In this document: positions 20,673 to 33,814 of the stretch, one piece after another
Numbering within the stretch: the first letter of the stretch is position 1
How the letters are laid out: each line of letters opens with the position of its first letter
Assembly (NCBI GenBank): GCA_946406115.1
Contig: OX291554.1
Location: forward strand, 14,085,092-14,149,091
Direction: 5' to 3'
DNA length: 64,000 bases
From: Apoda limacodes
Taxonomy: Eukaryota > Arthropoda > Insecta > Lepidoptera > Limacodidae
Notes under the pieces: model-generated
The model's input: only the letters and a program-made list of their open reading frames with translations
The model's database searches: none
Told to the model about the DNA's origin: nothing
Made by a program: the position numbers and the translations under genes

Positions 20673-20823
20673 TTTACTATTACTACTAAAACATCAAAAT
20701 CAGCTTAATTGGTAAATTGCCTCGCAGCGACGATCAGCATAACAAGCAAACAGAAATCGATTTTAGGTATTCTTAGAACTTAATGTGGCACTGCTTTTCC
20801 GGAAGAGAACGTCTGCCGGGTCC

Positions 20824-21243
20824 GCTATCCATACTAATATTAAAATTGCGAAAATAACTCTCTATATGTGTGTCCATCCGTCTGTCCGTCTGTCTGTCTG
20901 CCTGTTTGTTACCTCTTTACGCTTAAACCGCTGTACCAATGACGATGAAATTTTCCATGGAGATAGATGGAGTCCCGAGAAAGGACGTTAGCTAACTGAT
21001 AAGGTCAAGAGTGAGTCGCTTTTTTTTTCATTCATTGAGGATTTGCCGTTAAAATCCTACACCTATAATCGAATTTAGGGCGTTTAGAACGGTGGGGAAA
21101 TTTGGCATGGAGATAGTTTGAGTCCCGGGAAAAAGCATAGCATAGTCGAATTTTTCATAAATATTTAATTAAAATGTTCTGTATTGAAATTGAAATCCTA
21201 CACTGACCGAATAGGGCGGATAAAACCGCGGGCAACAGCTAGT
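20824..21243 (+). repeat. Helitron-like dispersed repeat
   Basis: It starts with ccatactaatattaaaattg and has a (GTCT)n-like tract at 20876-20905. It carries gtttacgcttaaaccgctg-like and gagatagatggagtcccgag blocks and ends with taaaaccgcgggcaacagct followed by agt. There is an internal duplication of the gagata...gtcccg block (20958 and 21108). Confidence 0.6.
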
Positions 21244-21539
21244 TTTAAATAAGCGAGGGATTATTTAATTCTTCATTATCTTCTAAAAAAGTATTGGCGG
21301 GAAGCCTTTCTTTGAATCCTTTTGGTTTTAAGCTAGCTCTTTCGATGCGTTTTCTACGTTCTATGTAATGTGTCGTTTCTAAGCCACACAATTTTTGAAT
21401 TTTTTGAGTTGTGAATTTCAAAATTATTGAAGTTGTGGTATATGATAATAATGGAGTCGCATTCAATGCAGCGAATGTAAAAAATCATTGTCGTAGCTTT
21501 CAATCTTTGCCATTTAAGAGATCAGTTCAGATCAGATCA

Positions 21540-21945
21540 GACACACAGCCACCTACCTACCGTGTCAATTTGTAAATTCAAACCTTGCAGGGTCCCACTT
21601 GAACGTACACAAAAAATATTATTTTAATCTTCCCTGCCGTTTAGGGGATCAGTACACTATTGGGTCCATTTGTGTTTTCAAACCATCCAGGAACCCATTG
21701 AAATATTCAGGCAAAATTTAACCCAAATCGTTCTAGCCGTTTAGGCGGAGTTAGATGACAAACACACGTAAAGAAGAATTTTATGTAGAAAAAACCAACT
21801 CACACTTTGCGTTTTCAAGTAGCCTATGTCCTTTCCCGGGACTCAGACTATCTTCATGCTGAATTTCATCTTAAACCGTACAGTGTTCTTAGCGTGAAGA
21901 GGTAACAGACAGACAGAGCTACTATTAATATTAGTCTGTACTAAA
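21540..21945 (-). repeat. Helitron-like repeats, minus orientation
   Basis: Two diverged blocks (aaacc...cagg...ccattgaa...gccgtttaggsg) repeat about 119 bases apart at 21580-21760. Then 21790-21945 carries the inverted form of the 20824 family (tttcccgggactcagactat ... attaatattag). Confidence 0.5.
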
Positions 21946-23860
21946 TTATAACAACGAATATAACATTTTAGCATAATTAGAAGCATTAGTTGACAATGAT
22001 TAAAAGTCATATTTTTTCATAATATCATGTTACGAAAACATAAAATAAAATCTAAAATTAATAAAAAGACTGTCCATGTCACATGGTGGCCAGAATGCTG
22101 ACTGCATTTCCTAGCTGGCTAGCGATGCTGATCCTTTGAATAATAAATAAACCAGCCTTCTTTTCACCCACAGCGAAAATCAGACGATGGGATAATTTTT
22201 TGAAAATTTGAAATCTAAATGCCGCTGACTGAGCGGTCGCCATGAACTCCTAAACTTTAAAAAAAACGGGTTGCATTCCAGGAGTGCCGACAGAAGTGAA
22301 AACATTTTAATATGTGTAATCCGCACTTTTATCTTTTCATCAACCTAATTTCTTCTGCCTTTTATTCGTTTATTCGTAAATAAAAAGTGCATAACGCCGT
22401 TTTTTCACTTCACAGTTCTCACTTCAAAAACAATCTTTTTATTTTGCCAATCATCCTATTATGGCGTGGCATTATGGTTTCCGTCTTACGAATTTTCGAT
22501 CAGCCTGACGCGAGTTTATCATTTTCAACCCATCACAAAAAAAGTGCACAGTGCCGCTAAAGAAGTTGTCACTTTAAAAATCATCAAATAGAATTAATTT
22601 ATACCACTTTCATGAAGAACTATTTTTTGAACTTGATTTGGCTACAAAACCAATGGCAAGAAAAATACGATTGATTGAGCTCCTTGAGTGTTCACAACCG
22701 ATATCGTGAGGTTACCGAGAAACTTTGTTGTTTACGTATTTGAATGTGAGAATGTGTTTGTGTGGATGTGTTTATTCTTTTACACCCAGCCATCATCAGA
22801 GAACACATTTTATTTATATAAATTATGTAAAGGAAAAAGTTTTAAATATTTTATGTACCAAAAAAAAAGTATAAATTATTTAAGAATAAATTTAATCAAA
22901 CTATTGTTAAGGTTAGTTTTTTGTTTACATTGAACTTAGAGTAACGTTATTGAATATTATTTTTGTGAAACTATATTTTTTTATATCCATTATATTTTTT
23001 ATATTATATCTAATATTTTTTTACATGAGATTTTGTTTCTAAAAATAATATTTTGCCGTAATTATATTTTTTTTTCTGCAAGTTATGTACCTGTTTGTTA
23101 ATTACTGCTTGTAGAATGAAGGTATTCAAGCCGTATTTTTTATTTATTTTTAATTACGACGGAACAAATAATGTAGGTCTACGGGTTTAGTGTAAAGATT
23201 TTTTTGTTTATTTGTGTGTGCTAATGTTCCTATTTCTATCCAAAAGGGTTTGACTGATACAGTTTTCTGTGATGAGTTTGTGATCTATCTATCGGCACTG
23301 GTTCATAAATAAGTGTTATGGTGTTCAATTGATAGGGGGCTCTGGAATAATAAAATGGTGCATACGAATGATGCCGTTTTTCTGCAAAATGGCTTGACCG
23401 CTTTAGATACGCTTTTCAGTAAGGGTTTTGTGATTCATCACTAGTTGAATCCCCGCGGTCTTCAGTGCGGTTTAACTTTTCCTGTCATATAAAACAGCGG
23501 AACCTATACAAAATATCTTATTATGTTTTACTCCTTTGGGGATAATTTGCCAAAAATGCTAAAAGACGGCGATCTTCATTTGAAATTAAGTATCTATCTG
23601 CATACCAGATTTGATGATTTTATTTACGAATCTATTTTATCTCAATGGAGCCCTTTGTCATAAATGGAACCTATGTTTCTAAGGTTTCTAGCTTTACTAG
23701 TTTTGGCTTGACGTTGAGGACTCGGTCAGACCATTTTCTAAAATATATCAACCATTATGACGCATAAAATGTCACGAATCTTCAATTTGCTATTATTAAA
23801 AGAAATATAAATGACAAAAATAGGCTACTTAACACTACTTATGCCTAGGTACAGATTAAA
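21946..23860. other. Gene-free AT-rich stretch
   Basis: No supported gene. 22085-22270 and 22290-22570 are less AT-rich and look like decayed repeats; I cannot assign them. Confidence 0.4.
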
Positions 23861-23935
23861 CTAAAAAGGTACAAAGCAAGAGTCAAACAATTTAACATCT
23901 GACGACCCTTTTCCAAAATCTTTAACACGTTTATA
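23861..23935 (+). repeat. Small dispersed repeat (cgacccttttcc motif)
   Basis: Related to 29640-29705 (+) and 55270-55345 (-), which share cacataatctgg, then tacgacccttttcc and a ggattaa-like end. Confidence 0.45.
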
Positions 23936-24369
23936 TTTTTCGTACATGTTGTTTTCAAGTCTCTTACTTGACTTACCTGTTAAGTACCTTACTCTTACCT
24001 TACTTGTTAAGTTTTTTTTTGTTTTGCTTTAAAGCTTTGGCTTATATCGATATATATGTAACACGTTTTTGTGCGGATGTATCCTAGTATAAGTCTTGGA
24101 AATCTGACTGTATCTATGCTACTTATAGATCTCAAGTGGAATGTATTGAACACACTAAAACATTACGTAAAAAAAAGCTTCGTCAAGTATTTTTATTTAC
24201 TTAAAAGAGTATTTTAAAAATTATAAAATAATATATAAATTAAAAAATATTAAAATATATATTTTATAAAATAAAATATAAAAATATCTATACATATAAT
24301 AAAATGGTAGGAAAGTCAAAACTGTACATTGAATATTTTTTTAAAAGAATACTTGGGGTGTGATCTACA

Positions 24370-24806
24370 ATCGATACCGAAGCCAAAAATATAGTTTTTA
24401 GAATTTTTGTCTGTATGTATGTTCAGGATAAACTCAAAAAGTACTGCATGGATTTACTTCAAATTTGGCACGAATATTATTAAGAAGTCGGTTCAACATA
24501 AAGACTACATATTATCACGCTATCACCTACGGGGAACGAGCAGTGAACCTTTATTTCTTCAACGCATTCTGTAACAACGTGTAATCTAATGACGCATATT
24601 TGACTTGCTTCTTAATTATTAATTATTCTACTCACACATAGCCATTTATTTTATGTTAAAAAATGGTGTAAAGTCATAACTTATTTGTGTTATAATTTTT
24701 CACCATTTAAAAATGTTTCCTATTTGCTAACTAGATGGCGTTGGCGTCGAATTAGATCGCGCTATGGTTTACTTCACAAAACGTCGCGGGCAGCAGCTAG
24801 TATAAT
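24370..24806 (+). repeat. Dispersed repeat ending gcgggcagcagctagtat
   Basis: Blocks gtctgtatgtatgttc, aaatttggcacgaatatt and a cgcgggcagcagctagt tail match the Helitron-like class seen elsewhere in the window. The 5' boundary is uncertain. Confidence 0.5.
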
Positions 24807-25659
24807 ATAAAATAAATACACTAAATTAATTCAAAACCTAACTACCAAATATCGTTAGTTTATTATAATCATTTTACTGATACTGACTGATACTGTTTAC
24901 TTAAGGGAATTCAAGGTCTATTTATTTTGCAATATTTGATTAGTTGTTAAAATAAAATAAATAATCAAAAATGAAAACAAAAAGTGCCACCTAAATAGAG
25001 CATTATCAAAAAGCACTGTTATTGTAACTTGATGCACGCATTTAATTAATGCTGCGAATGACACAGAAACTTTGTGATCAACGCTGAACAAAACAATATT
25101 TACGGATGTCTCCAACAGTCGCAACCCTCATTGTACCCTCATCACGTGCGTTATTAATTGACTCAGTCGAATGTCCAACAATGACGTATGGGCCACATTC
25201 AGCGTACACAATGTAAAATGTTACAAACATGTAAGTATGTCACATTGCTTATCAATTTTTAAATGACTATGGAGTATGTAACTAGTATGTCATATGTAGT
25301 AGCAATAAAACAAAAGATTCGAGGTGTGTTTAATTATAACTTATTATTTTTTCCAACGAATAAAAGGGAATTATTGGAGATCGATCGTTTTTCCATGTGG
25401 CCATTTTTCAGGTTTCAATAGAGCAATATTAAGTTAGTGTATAATTTTTTAATCCTACTTTATTTATGTTAGATATAGAAGTTTGAAATTACTTTTACAG
25501 CAAGTTTTAATTTAATACTTATGTTACCTAAGTGCTTTTGAAAATCTGGTGCTGTGATCATAGCCATAATTTTGCACAGGTTTGGATGATTTTTTTATAC
25601 CTAGTACCTAAAATGACTTGATAAAGTTCGTTTAAATAAAAAGTAAAAAAAGTCATGCA

Positions 25660-25870
25660 AATAAGAAACACACAATTTTGTAAAATATTTTCTCATAAAA
25701 GATCCTATTAACCAAAACAAACACATTTTAGATCAAAGGAAATACAAAACAAGAAAATGTAAGCAAAGAAAATTCCAAGTCCATTGATTTTTTCACAGTG
25801 CTGGGAGATTTTTTGACATTTAACGGATTTCTTTGATGAACAGATCCTGAAATTGTCTATAAATTTGAAC
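25660..25870. repeat. Dispersed repeat family, copy 2
   Basis: Partner of 15640-15910: acaagaaaatgtaagc, tccattgatttttt, tttgacatttaacgg and tttctttgat. Confidence 0.6.
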
Positions 25871-26006
25871 TCACGTTTTTAATTTAAATGACCATTTTTT
25901 CCATTCCCCAAGTGGGTAGTAATATAAAAGTATCCTAACTAGACAGCGCATTTCCTATTGTTATTGTTATTATAGTTGCGAAAAAAAATGGACTCTTTCT
26001 AAATTG

Positions 26007-26250
26007 TTTTTATCCGACTTCAAAAAAGGAGAAGGTTCTCAATTCGGAAGTTTATATTTTTTTATGTATGTTCGGGCGTAACATATTAATGTAGTGAATT
26101 TAAAACTTAATATTTTATTTACGTCAAAAATAAAAATTGGTATTAATTTGGAACTGGTTCATGGCTTTTATGTTCATGTTTGTATAAAATTTTGTTATGA
26201 GTATTACTTTTAGTGTATCTGTTTGAAGCCGTTTTTTTTTTTTTTTTTGT
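26007..26250 (+). repeat. Element bounded by ccgacttcaaaaaagg and tgaagccg
   Basis: It begins tatccgacttcaaaaaagga and ends gtatctgtttgaagccg plus a long T-run (26230-26251). Ends are inverted (ccgacttcaaa / tttgaagccg). Related to 48433-48900 and 7300-7580. Confidence 0.65.
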
Positions 26251-26251
26251 T

Positions 26252-27344
26252 AAAAAGTTTTAATAAACATTAACAAACAAAAAAGCAGATGTTGATACAA
26301 AGAGAAAAGAGACCGCAGGATTGCTTTGTCTAGTTTCTAAAGTGTGGCCAATTGTTCGAGACTGTAGCTCAGTCCATAGGAAAGATTACAGAACACAAAG
26401 TCTATGTATATATATCACAATCACATAAAAGATTTTCGTTAGTCGCTTTTTTTGTGCAGAATATATTTTTTTAAAGTTTTTATTAACTTGATTTCTTCTG
26501 TATATTCGGTACAAATTTCAGTACGATAACCTCAATAAGGCCAGGTCCAAGGATGTTCTTGTGAGAACTCCTCATTCAGAAAGTATTGGAAATGCTTTTG
26601 TCATCTGTTGTTAATTTTTATTGTCCAATATTAGTCAATTCACTGAAGCGTAATTGATAAAATGATGATCAGGAAATGATTTTGTTAGAAATCATGTGTT
26701 TGTTTACAAATTTGTTAAGCCATTTTTAATTTTCTCTCTTCTGTTTCTGCATTTTTAGTCACCAAATAAGCGTTGTTAGTTGAGTGTGGTATTATCTTGT
26801 TTCACTCTTAACAAAGCTGAGAGATATAGAATAGAGAAAATAGATAGTTTAGGTTTTTAAACGGACTAATTTCAAAAACTATCATACCAAATTTAAGCAA
26901 AATTGCTTAAGGTAGGACTTTTATTAAGATATAAGATGATATTTTAATAATGACAATAATTTAATAAAGTTACAACGCATATAAGCTGGGGTAAGAGACG
27001 ACAGTAGGGTAGGTAGTGACTCGGAAGGGAGCAGCTTATCTTAACTAGAGCATACGACTCTTATCGTGTAATGTGTCACACGGAACGTAATAACAATTAC
27101 CTCGGGCTATTAAGAATACAAGTATGTATTCAGCTTTCATAGTTAAACGCATAAATGGTCCAGATATTGCCATTAGGATATTTTTTATTTTTTTTTCTTA
27201 TTGAAATTTAACAAAATATTTGTATTGTTGGTTAATTTTATGTTGAATGGTTTTTGATGGATGGTCCATATGTTTAACTGTCACTTTTGATTGAAAAACC
27301 CCGGAAAAGAACCGAACATTGCTTAGAAATCATCGCATATTGTA
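26252..27344. other. Gene-free AT-rich stretch
   Basis: No gene or confident repeat seen. Confidence 0.4.
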
Positions 27345-27450
27345 CCTCAGGCCCTGGATATTATTTAAGACCAGAGTACTTGTCAAGATAAATCAATAAA
27401 ACCCAAAGAAGGTAAGTTTGCGTCGTTGCATTACAGAGTTCCTATGGTCA
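27345..27450 (+). repeat. Single diverged monomer of the 120-bp repeat
   Basis: aggccctggatattattta, agaccagagtacttgtca, then aaatcaat and tgcgtcgttgcatta follow the unit order of the array at 1960-2445. Confidence 0.7.
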
Positions 27451-27707
27451 CAGTATACCATTAGTATACCAGATGAAGAACTTAAGTCCAAAAATATACC
27501 TAAGTAGGTTTATTATTTATTTTTATATCCATAATTTTGTTTGAAAATTTACTTAAAAAGATTGTAGATTTCACCCTAATTAATTACACAAAAGATGAAA
27601 CAATAATATTGCTCTTCATGGAAATTTAAAGAAACGTGATTGAGGCAATGTATGTAATTAAACAGTTATATAGCAATATAATAATCTTTACAAAAAATCA
27701 AATAATT

Positions 27708-27860
27708 AACATATCCAATCTCAGAGTAGAAAAATAACGTCGTCAAAGTACACCAGCTGCTCAAAACGTTACGACACGTATGCTAGGGACACCCTTGAGA
27801 CTGATCCCGGTCCAAACTAATATTGAATTTGTCTCTATAAAAATGTGCCCTTCAGTGGAA
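27708..27860 (+). repeat. 150-bp repeat, inverted partner at 35637-35768
   Basis: Shared blocks include gtagaaaaataacgtcgt, aaagtacacc.gctgctca and gtatgctagggacaccctt. Then come gagactgatcccggtcc and aatttgtctctataaaaatg. Identity looks above 90 percent by eye. Orientation is opposite and the separation is about 7.8 kb. Confidence 0.85.
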
Positions 27861-27958
27861 ACCGTTTAGAATGCACATTCATATGTTACTATATTTTATA
27901 GTTTTGGTAACAAAATAGATGAGATGAAGTTATGTGCGAATTTCTTAGTAGCAATCCT

Positions 27959-28276
27959 GCTTTGTACAAAACACATTTCAAAAATGTTATAATTCAATCT
28001 TATAAGATTACTAATAAACTAGTGACTAGCCATTTTTAGAAGGTTATGCATAATTTTTAGAGTATATCTGTGAGTTGTGATAGCGTTTCTGCTAAAAACT
28101 GCCACTTTTAGCATAAAGTTGTAGATATCGTTTCTGCTAAAAGTGGCAGTTTTTAGCAGAAACGCTATCACAACTCACAGATATATTTCAGATACAAATC
28201 ATAACGTTCTAAAAATAGCCCATAACTAATTCTAAATAATTGGTTTGTAATATTTTTTAAATGTGTTTTGTACAAA
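27959..28276. mobile_element. 318-bp nested palindromic element
   Basis: Outer arms (ctttgtacaaaacacattt at 27959-27977 and its exact complement at 28258-28276) enclose partly complementary sequence. At the core is a perfect inverted repeat, 28063-28113 with 28135-28185 (51 bp each, 21-base spacer). Transcribed, it would fold into one long hairpin. It has no coding capacity, and no target-site duplication is obvious. Confidence 0.85.
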
Positions 28277-29984
28277 GAGGAAATAAAGAATATATTTTAG
28301 CGGCGCTTAGGTAGTCACTGCCTGAAGCCAAAATAAATAAGTAGCAAAATAGGTTCTGAGGATATTACTGTAAACTGTAGTCTACAATAGGGCTCCATGT
28401 CAAAAGTCTACCAGTACCTATGGTGACTTGATTTTCTTAAGCTCTCTATAAGTCTCAGCACATTGATATTTGGACACTAAAAGCTGTAATCTTAAAATGC
28501 CTATTTTATCACTTTGACTTTATAATTGTTGATTTTTTTCGCTTTTCGGCAGACATTGAATACGGAAGGCTATTAGCAATGTTTTTGTCTTAAATATATT
28601 CAATAAGCAATAAGAATGTCATTACTTACTCAACGCAGTTCTTAATAACAATAACTATAGTCGTTTTTTTATGTAGCACCGGCAAAGTGGTGTATTTCCT
28701 ATTTCCAATTTTGTATATACTGTAGGGAGATTAATTATCTATAATATATTATATATATATTTATTTACATTAAAATTTGAAATCGTTTACGTTCTCAAAA
28801 GTAGGTATACGTTTAAATATTATCTAAAAGGAATTTTATGAAATATAGTAGATGCAAACCTTTTTTGTCAATTTAAAAACTTTTTTAACATTAATTATAT
28901 TGTTAATATTTTTTGTCCCACAAAAGAATTACAGGCGAATTTGTTAATGGCTCTTAGTAAAGTAATTTATAGTTAGGAAAAATATGGCTGTGTCTAATAT
29001 GATATAACTTCTACTTAAGTTATGAGTACTACTCGAGAACACTGTTAAGGCCTCTTGAAAGGTTTTCGTAGGTTTGTTTATTTCTTATTTGTTAATGGTG
29101 CTCATGTATATAATGTAACATATTTTATACTTAAAATGTTTGACACTTACTTGTAGCAACAAAATAGACGCATTATTAAACATACCTTAAAAAAATTAAA
29201 ATGCTTTTTATAATTGTTTATTTGTAATCAATTGGTTGGATTCAGAATGTAAAAGGTATATTGTTATTTTAATAAAATCATCAGAATTCTGACTTAGTAT
29301 TTTATAGTCCGTCAGAAACTGGCAATAATGTCCGTAGTATTTTATTTTACCGCTTATTACTTTAAAGCTGGTATGACAGGTAGCCAAAGTCTGTACTGGA
29401 ATTTTCCAAAACAGAGTTTCGCGCTCTATGTACTTAATATTAGTGTCTTAACAAAACATATTATATACCATGTGGCCATTTTATTTTGATAAGTTTAGTT
29501 ACGTTAGTGCAAGATTGGAATTTTCAGCATTCACTATAAATTACAATATAAAGATCTATTAAACTGAATTTGAACTAAAAAGGAAAAAGAAACGAGACAA
29601 AAGTGTAAGCAATATATTCAGCGCTACTTCTACAGATTAAGCTATAAAGGCAAGGGGCAAGTGTCACATAATCTGGCGTCTTACGACCCTTTTCCCGGAT
29701 TAAGTATGTGTAACGATATCTTTATCTTTTTTCAAAACGTTAAATCTAATCTTTTATTTCTTTTAGTTATTTAGATTTAAAACGTTAAAACTAAACTTTT
29801 TGGTATTTTGGTTAGGGAATTACATTTCGTGCTTGACGAAACAAGTCAATTGAATTTCCTAAAATGTGGTATTGAGAGATGATTAAGCATTTTTACGCAA
29901 TAAAGGTACTATTACATAGTGTTAATTGTAGTTGTAAGTAAATAACAGATTTTCTCGACTATAGGTTTTAGTACAAAGTACAAA
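28277..29984. other. Gene-free AT-rich stretch
   Basis: Contains the small repeat at 29640-29705 (partner of 23861 and 55270). Otherwise nothing recognised. Confidence 0.4.
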
Positions 29985-30150
29985 AGCCAGGTCGTTTTTA
30001 CGGAGGAACTTGCTAGCACAATGTTGTAAAATTAACAAAGTAAACTAGTTGCAAATAGCATAATACATTACAATTTCTCCATTGTTTGGACAGGTAGGAG
30101 ACAGACTCAAACTGCAAAGTTCCACAAAATGGATTCTCAGTGAACGAAAC
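29985..30150 (+). repeat. Dispersed repeat, partner of 7740-7935
   Basis: Shares aacttgctagcacaatg, caaagtaaac, gcataata and cattgtttggaca blocks in order. Confidence 0.55.
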
Positions 30151-30894
30151 TTAGAAAGTTACATAACATTGAGTACTCTGCCGACCGCCATAACGTGTAA
30201 AGATAGGTAACAAAAAAAAATTATAAAAATGAATCTATCAGTTAGGTAATAATCTTATTAATTTATTTACTGCTAGGCTGCTTGACATCGAAACGTAAGC
30301 TTATTTGCAAAAAACCAGACAAATTTTATTAGCGGATGCTAAAAATTTAATTTAATTGGGAAAACTAAGTTTGCCAATACTCCTGTGACTAACAAAAATG
30401 TCGAATTAACTTAATATAGGAGCTCAACAATGGTAGAAAATTAAAATTAAATATATAATAAAGAAGTATACAGCCTTATTATTATATATATGCCATACAA
30501 TTATCGTATAGCTATTACGTGGTATCAACATAACCTACACATTTAGGATCAAAGAAACAGAACGCAAGAAAACATCATAATAATAGTTCTCCTAATAAAA
30601 CAATAAATTTAAACAAAAAATGAAATATCTAGTAATCATATAAATACATTTACAATAAATTTGTTACAAAATTTCTACAAACCGTCACAATTGAGACCAA
30701 AAGACCAAAAAACATTAGTCAACAATTTACGTAATATCTGCGCCAGTCAAAGCTTCTAAATTTTTTATACTTGTTTGAATACTTTGGAACACTCATTTGA
30801 ACACAGGTGTTGCAAACAAAAACATCTCTGCCAGGCATGCTTTAAAAAAATTACATTTACAGTTTTTTTGTACTATTTATATGTCATCGTGTTT

Positions 30895-30985
30895 TTGTTA
30901 CATAAGCCTGCCATCTCTACAACGGCCAGTTTTGAGCTTCGGACGGCTCTGACCATAGTTCGCCTTATTTTGTCGACTAGACATT
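30895..30985 (-). pseudogene. Possible RTE 3' scrap
   Basis: ctacaacggccagttttgag followed by acggctctgacca matches 4958-5015 of the RTE copy (ccacaacggccggccctgag ... gcggctctgacca). It is short and diverged. Confidence 0.4.
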
Positions 30986-31204
30986 GCGTAACTGTGGAAG
31001 GCTACACAACTTTGAAGATTTTGATAGGACAATGTTTGTTTGAAGTTTACTCACATGCATACCTACAATATATTGAAGTGCAAAATTAAAAATGAAAATA
31101 TATCAAATAAAGGAAGTCGCAATTTTTGGTAAAACAATCACTATTAACAAGTTCTACACATTTCAGATCAAAGTAAGGAAGCTTTGCTGGTTGGATAAGT
31201 TTAT

Positions 31205-31440
31205 CTTTGTATTTAAATCCACACTAATCTTATATATGTGAAAGTGTCTTTGTTTGATTGTTTGTTTGTTAGTATTTTTTTTATGTCTAAACGGAGCATC
31301 CAATCGAGGTAAAAGAGAAGGACTCACGCTACTTTTTGTCTCGAAATTTTCAAAAGTTCCGCAGGAATACCGATAACGGTCTTCCGTGCGGAAGGACTAT
31401 ATAACTTCTTAGCTCAATTAAGACGAGGTATTGAAAAATG
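31205..31440 (+). repeat. Helitron-like dispersed repeat
   Basis: ccacactaatcttatatatg followed by tgaaagtgtctttgtttg, then a gtccgcaggaatac-type block. Same family start as 20828. The end is unclear. Confidence 0.5.
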
Positions 31441-31708
31441 CATATTTTTTCATTTAAGACTATTGTATTTCAAAAATACAAATCAATAATAAGAGCTACA
31501 GATCTGAAACTAAGCATCATGTACTTTCAGACTTTCAGAAACATGAGTTTATGATTCTGGCTCGATATTTTTTTTTAATAAATCAACTCTTCAAAATCAT
31601 TAAAATAGAGATAATCATAATAACGTAAAGGCTATATATCTTCAAAATTCTTAATTATGTTGATAGCAACAATGCCTAAAATATAACAGCTATAAGCACA
31701 GACGCGAA

Positions 31709-31855
31709 GCACGAAGAAAATTCGTTCAATGACCTTTCACTATTTGTCTCTGTTGCGCGCGCATAATTATTTGTTGTCACGCTCGCACAGATACGATGAC
31801 CGCTATTGTGACCACTGAACACAGCTAAAAGGTCAATGTACGAAATTCTTCGTGC
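31709..31855. mobile_element. 147-bp MITE with inverted ends (gcacgaagaa)
   Basis: Arms 31709-31737 (gcacgaagaaaattcgttca then atgaccttt) and 31828-31855 are reverse complements apart from about three differences. The centre is not coding. Confidence 0.7.
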
Positions 31856-32249
31856 TATAGGAATTTTGATATTTGTAACCGTTAATTTTTTATAAATTCA
31901 TCAGATGAATTTTTGCTTCCAATTTACATTCTTTGGCAACTTTCATTAGAATTTTCAACCTTATGTTTTTCGCAATTAAGACGATTATTGCACTTTACTG
32001 TGCAATACTCATCAATGCCTCGCCTTAAGGAGTTTTTTTTAGAATCCTTCGCCGATAATCGAATTTTTCCGAGGGTGAAACCTTACTTCATCTTGCAACT
32101 TGGAACAAAGCAAGCGGGTGATTTAATTTTTGGCGTAGAAATAGTTAAGTGACGGAAAAGGATACTTTTATCCCAATTAAGAGTTACCATGGTAATTAAA
32201 TTTGCTGCGGGTGAAACCGAGAACACGCGAATCACTATTATATAATAAC

Positions 32250-32567
32250 TGGTGTCTGCCAGCGGCTCCGTCCGCCGTAAAATTGTCTTTCGGCGTAGGA
32301 TTCTTAAAGCAACTCCTTGATTATACTAAAGAAGTTTGCTAAAACATGCTATAGCTGCAGCTATAGTCACTTAAATGGTATTAAGTTATAGATACTTCCG
32401 CAGAAAATTTGAAATTTTCCGGGATAAAATGTAGCCTACATTCTGCTATTCCAGAAAATAATCTATCGCTGTGCCAAATTTCATCTAGATCCATTCAGAC
32501 GTTCTAGCGTGATTGAGTAACAAACAAACATCCATCCAAACATTCGGATTTATAATATTAGTATAGA
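32250..32567 (-). repeat. Helitron-like dispersed repeat, minus orientation
   Basis: Contains ccagcggctccgtccgcc, ctatagctgcagctatag, a tttccgggataaaatgtagc block and the final tttataatattagtatagat. These are inverted equivalents of 16200-16499 and a close relative of 52290-52725. Confidence 0.65.
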
Positions 32568-32576
32568 TGGGATATA

Positions 32577-32655
32577 AAATAAATACTTCCATAGCAAAGA
32601 TTTAGTCAAAAAATTAACCTTAATTAATTAATCTTTGCTTTGGAAGTTTTTATTT
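32577..32655. mobile_element. 79-bp palindromic MITE
   Basis: Arms 32577-32602 (aaataaatacttccatagca aagatt) and 32630-32655 are reverse complements at 24 of 26 positions. Confidence 0.65.
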
Positions 32656-33814
32656 ATATTGATGATATAGCCATAGATATAGCATGTGTAATAAATTTTG
32701 TTCTAAGACTCTAACCTTCAGGGAGTCATAAACGAAGAAAGATTATTTCTATGTATGTATATTTATATTGTATTTCTTACTTCTTCTATCTATGTACTGG
32801 GACATTATAAGTTACTAGAAGTAGAAGTATAGGTGGGATAAAGAAAAACGCGAGGGATGGGGAAGGTCATAGTATACTTTAAATCCGTATCGGATTTTGA
32901 TGCCCGACACAGCTTTACATTGTTTTAAAAAAAACGTTTTCTGTAATATTAGATAACTTAATCAAATTGAAAATAAATACCTCGGTCAAAATGTTTCTTG
33001 AGGCCTAGAAAAACGTCCCTTGTACATTTTAACGCATAATTTTTTACTTATTCAGATAATCTTCAAAAATCATATTATTTTCTAATTCTGAATGACATAC
33101 GCATACCCAAATGATGACTTTTATCAAAATGTTTGGGCTCAAAATAAAAAAAAAACTTGTTTGGTAACGTAGTGGACTTGATTTTTGAGGGGTCATGGGA
33201 ATTGGTAACGCAGTGGTAATTTGAGTACCAAATGAGGCTTTTTTATGATAAAAAACCTAGGAGGGTGAAAATTTCATAATAAAGATTGAGGATCGGTTGA
33301 GAAATAACGTAAAACAACTAGGAGAATATTTATTTATAAATTCGAGACATCTACAATTTTGATAAAGTGTTTATAAATTTTCATCTCTATTTTAGGCCTA
33401 AAAACTCCCACCTGCTTACTGTACGACATATTTTAATTCACTGAGCCTATGTTCATCAAAAATTAAAACAAACGTATCATACAGCTAAGCACATATGTTT
33501 TTTATAGCAACGAAGCTGAGAGAAAAATTAAGCAATACGTGCTCTGTTTCCTAACTCGTGATAAGAGAAAGAGAAACAGATTTTGCAAACAGCTCACGGT
33601 AAAAGCTACTTTGTTAAGGCACTTGCCAACAATAAGCGAAAGAATTTACCACATGGGAACCGGATATCTGACCTTACCGTACATTTAAGTCTTTGTTTTT
33701 TAATTTATATTCACAAAGCTTAATTATGTTAAAGTGGTGAAAATATTATTGTTACTCAAAAGATTATAAGGAAAGTTTTATTTACTCGTAAACAGAGTGA
33801 TTGGTGCAGGCAAA

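Noticed and set aside
22688..22933. Small hydrophobic/Lys-rich open frame
   Set aside because: AT-rich composition explains it; no motif, no splice context.
30775..31089. 104-codon open frame
   Set aside because: Part of it overlaps an inverted RTE scrap; no protein family recognised.
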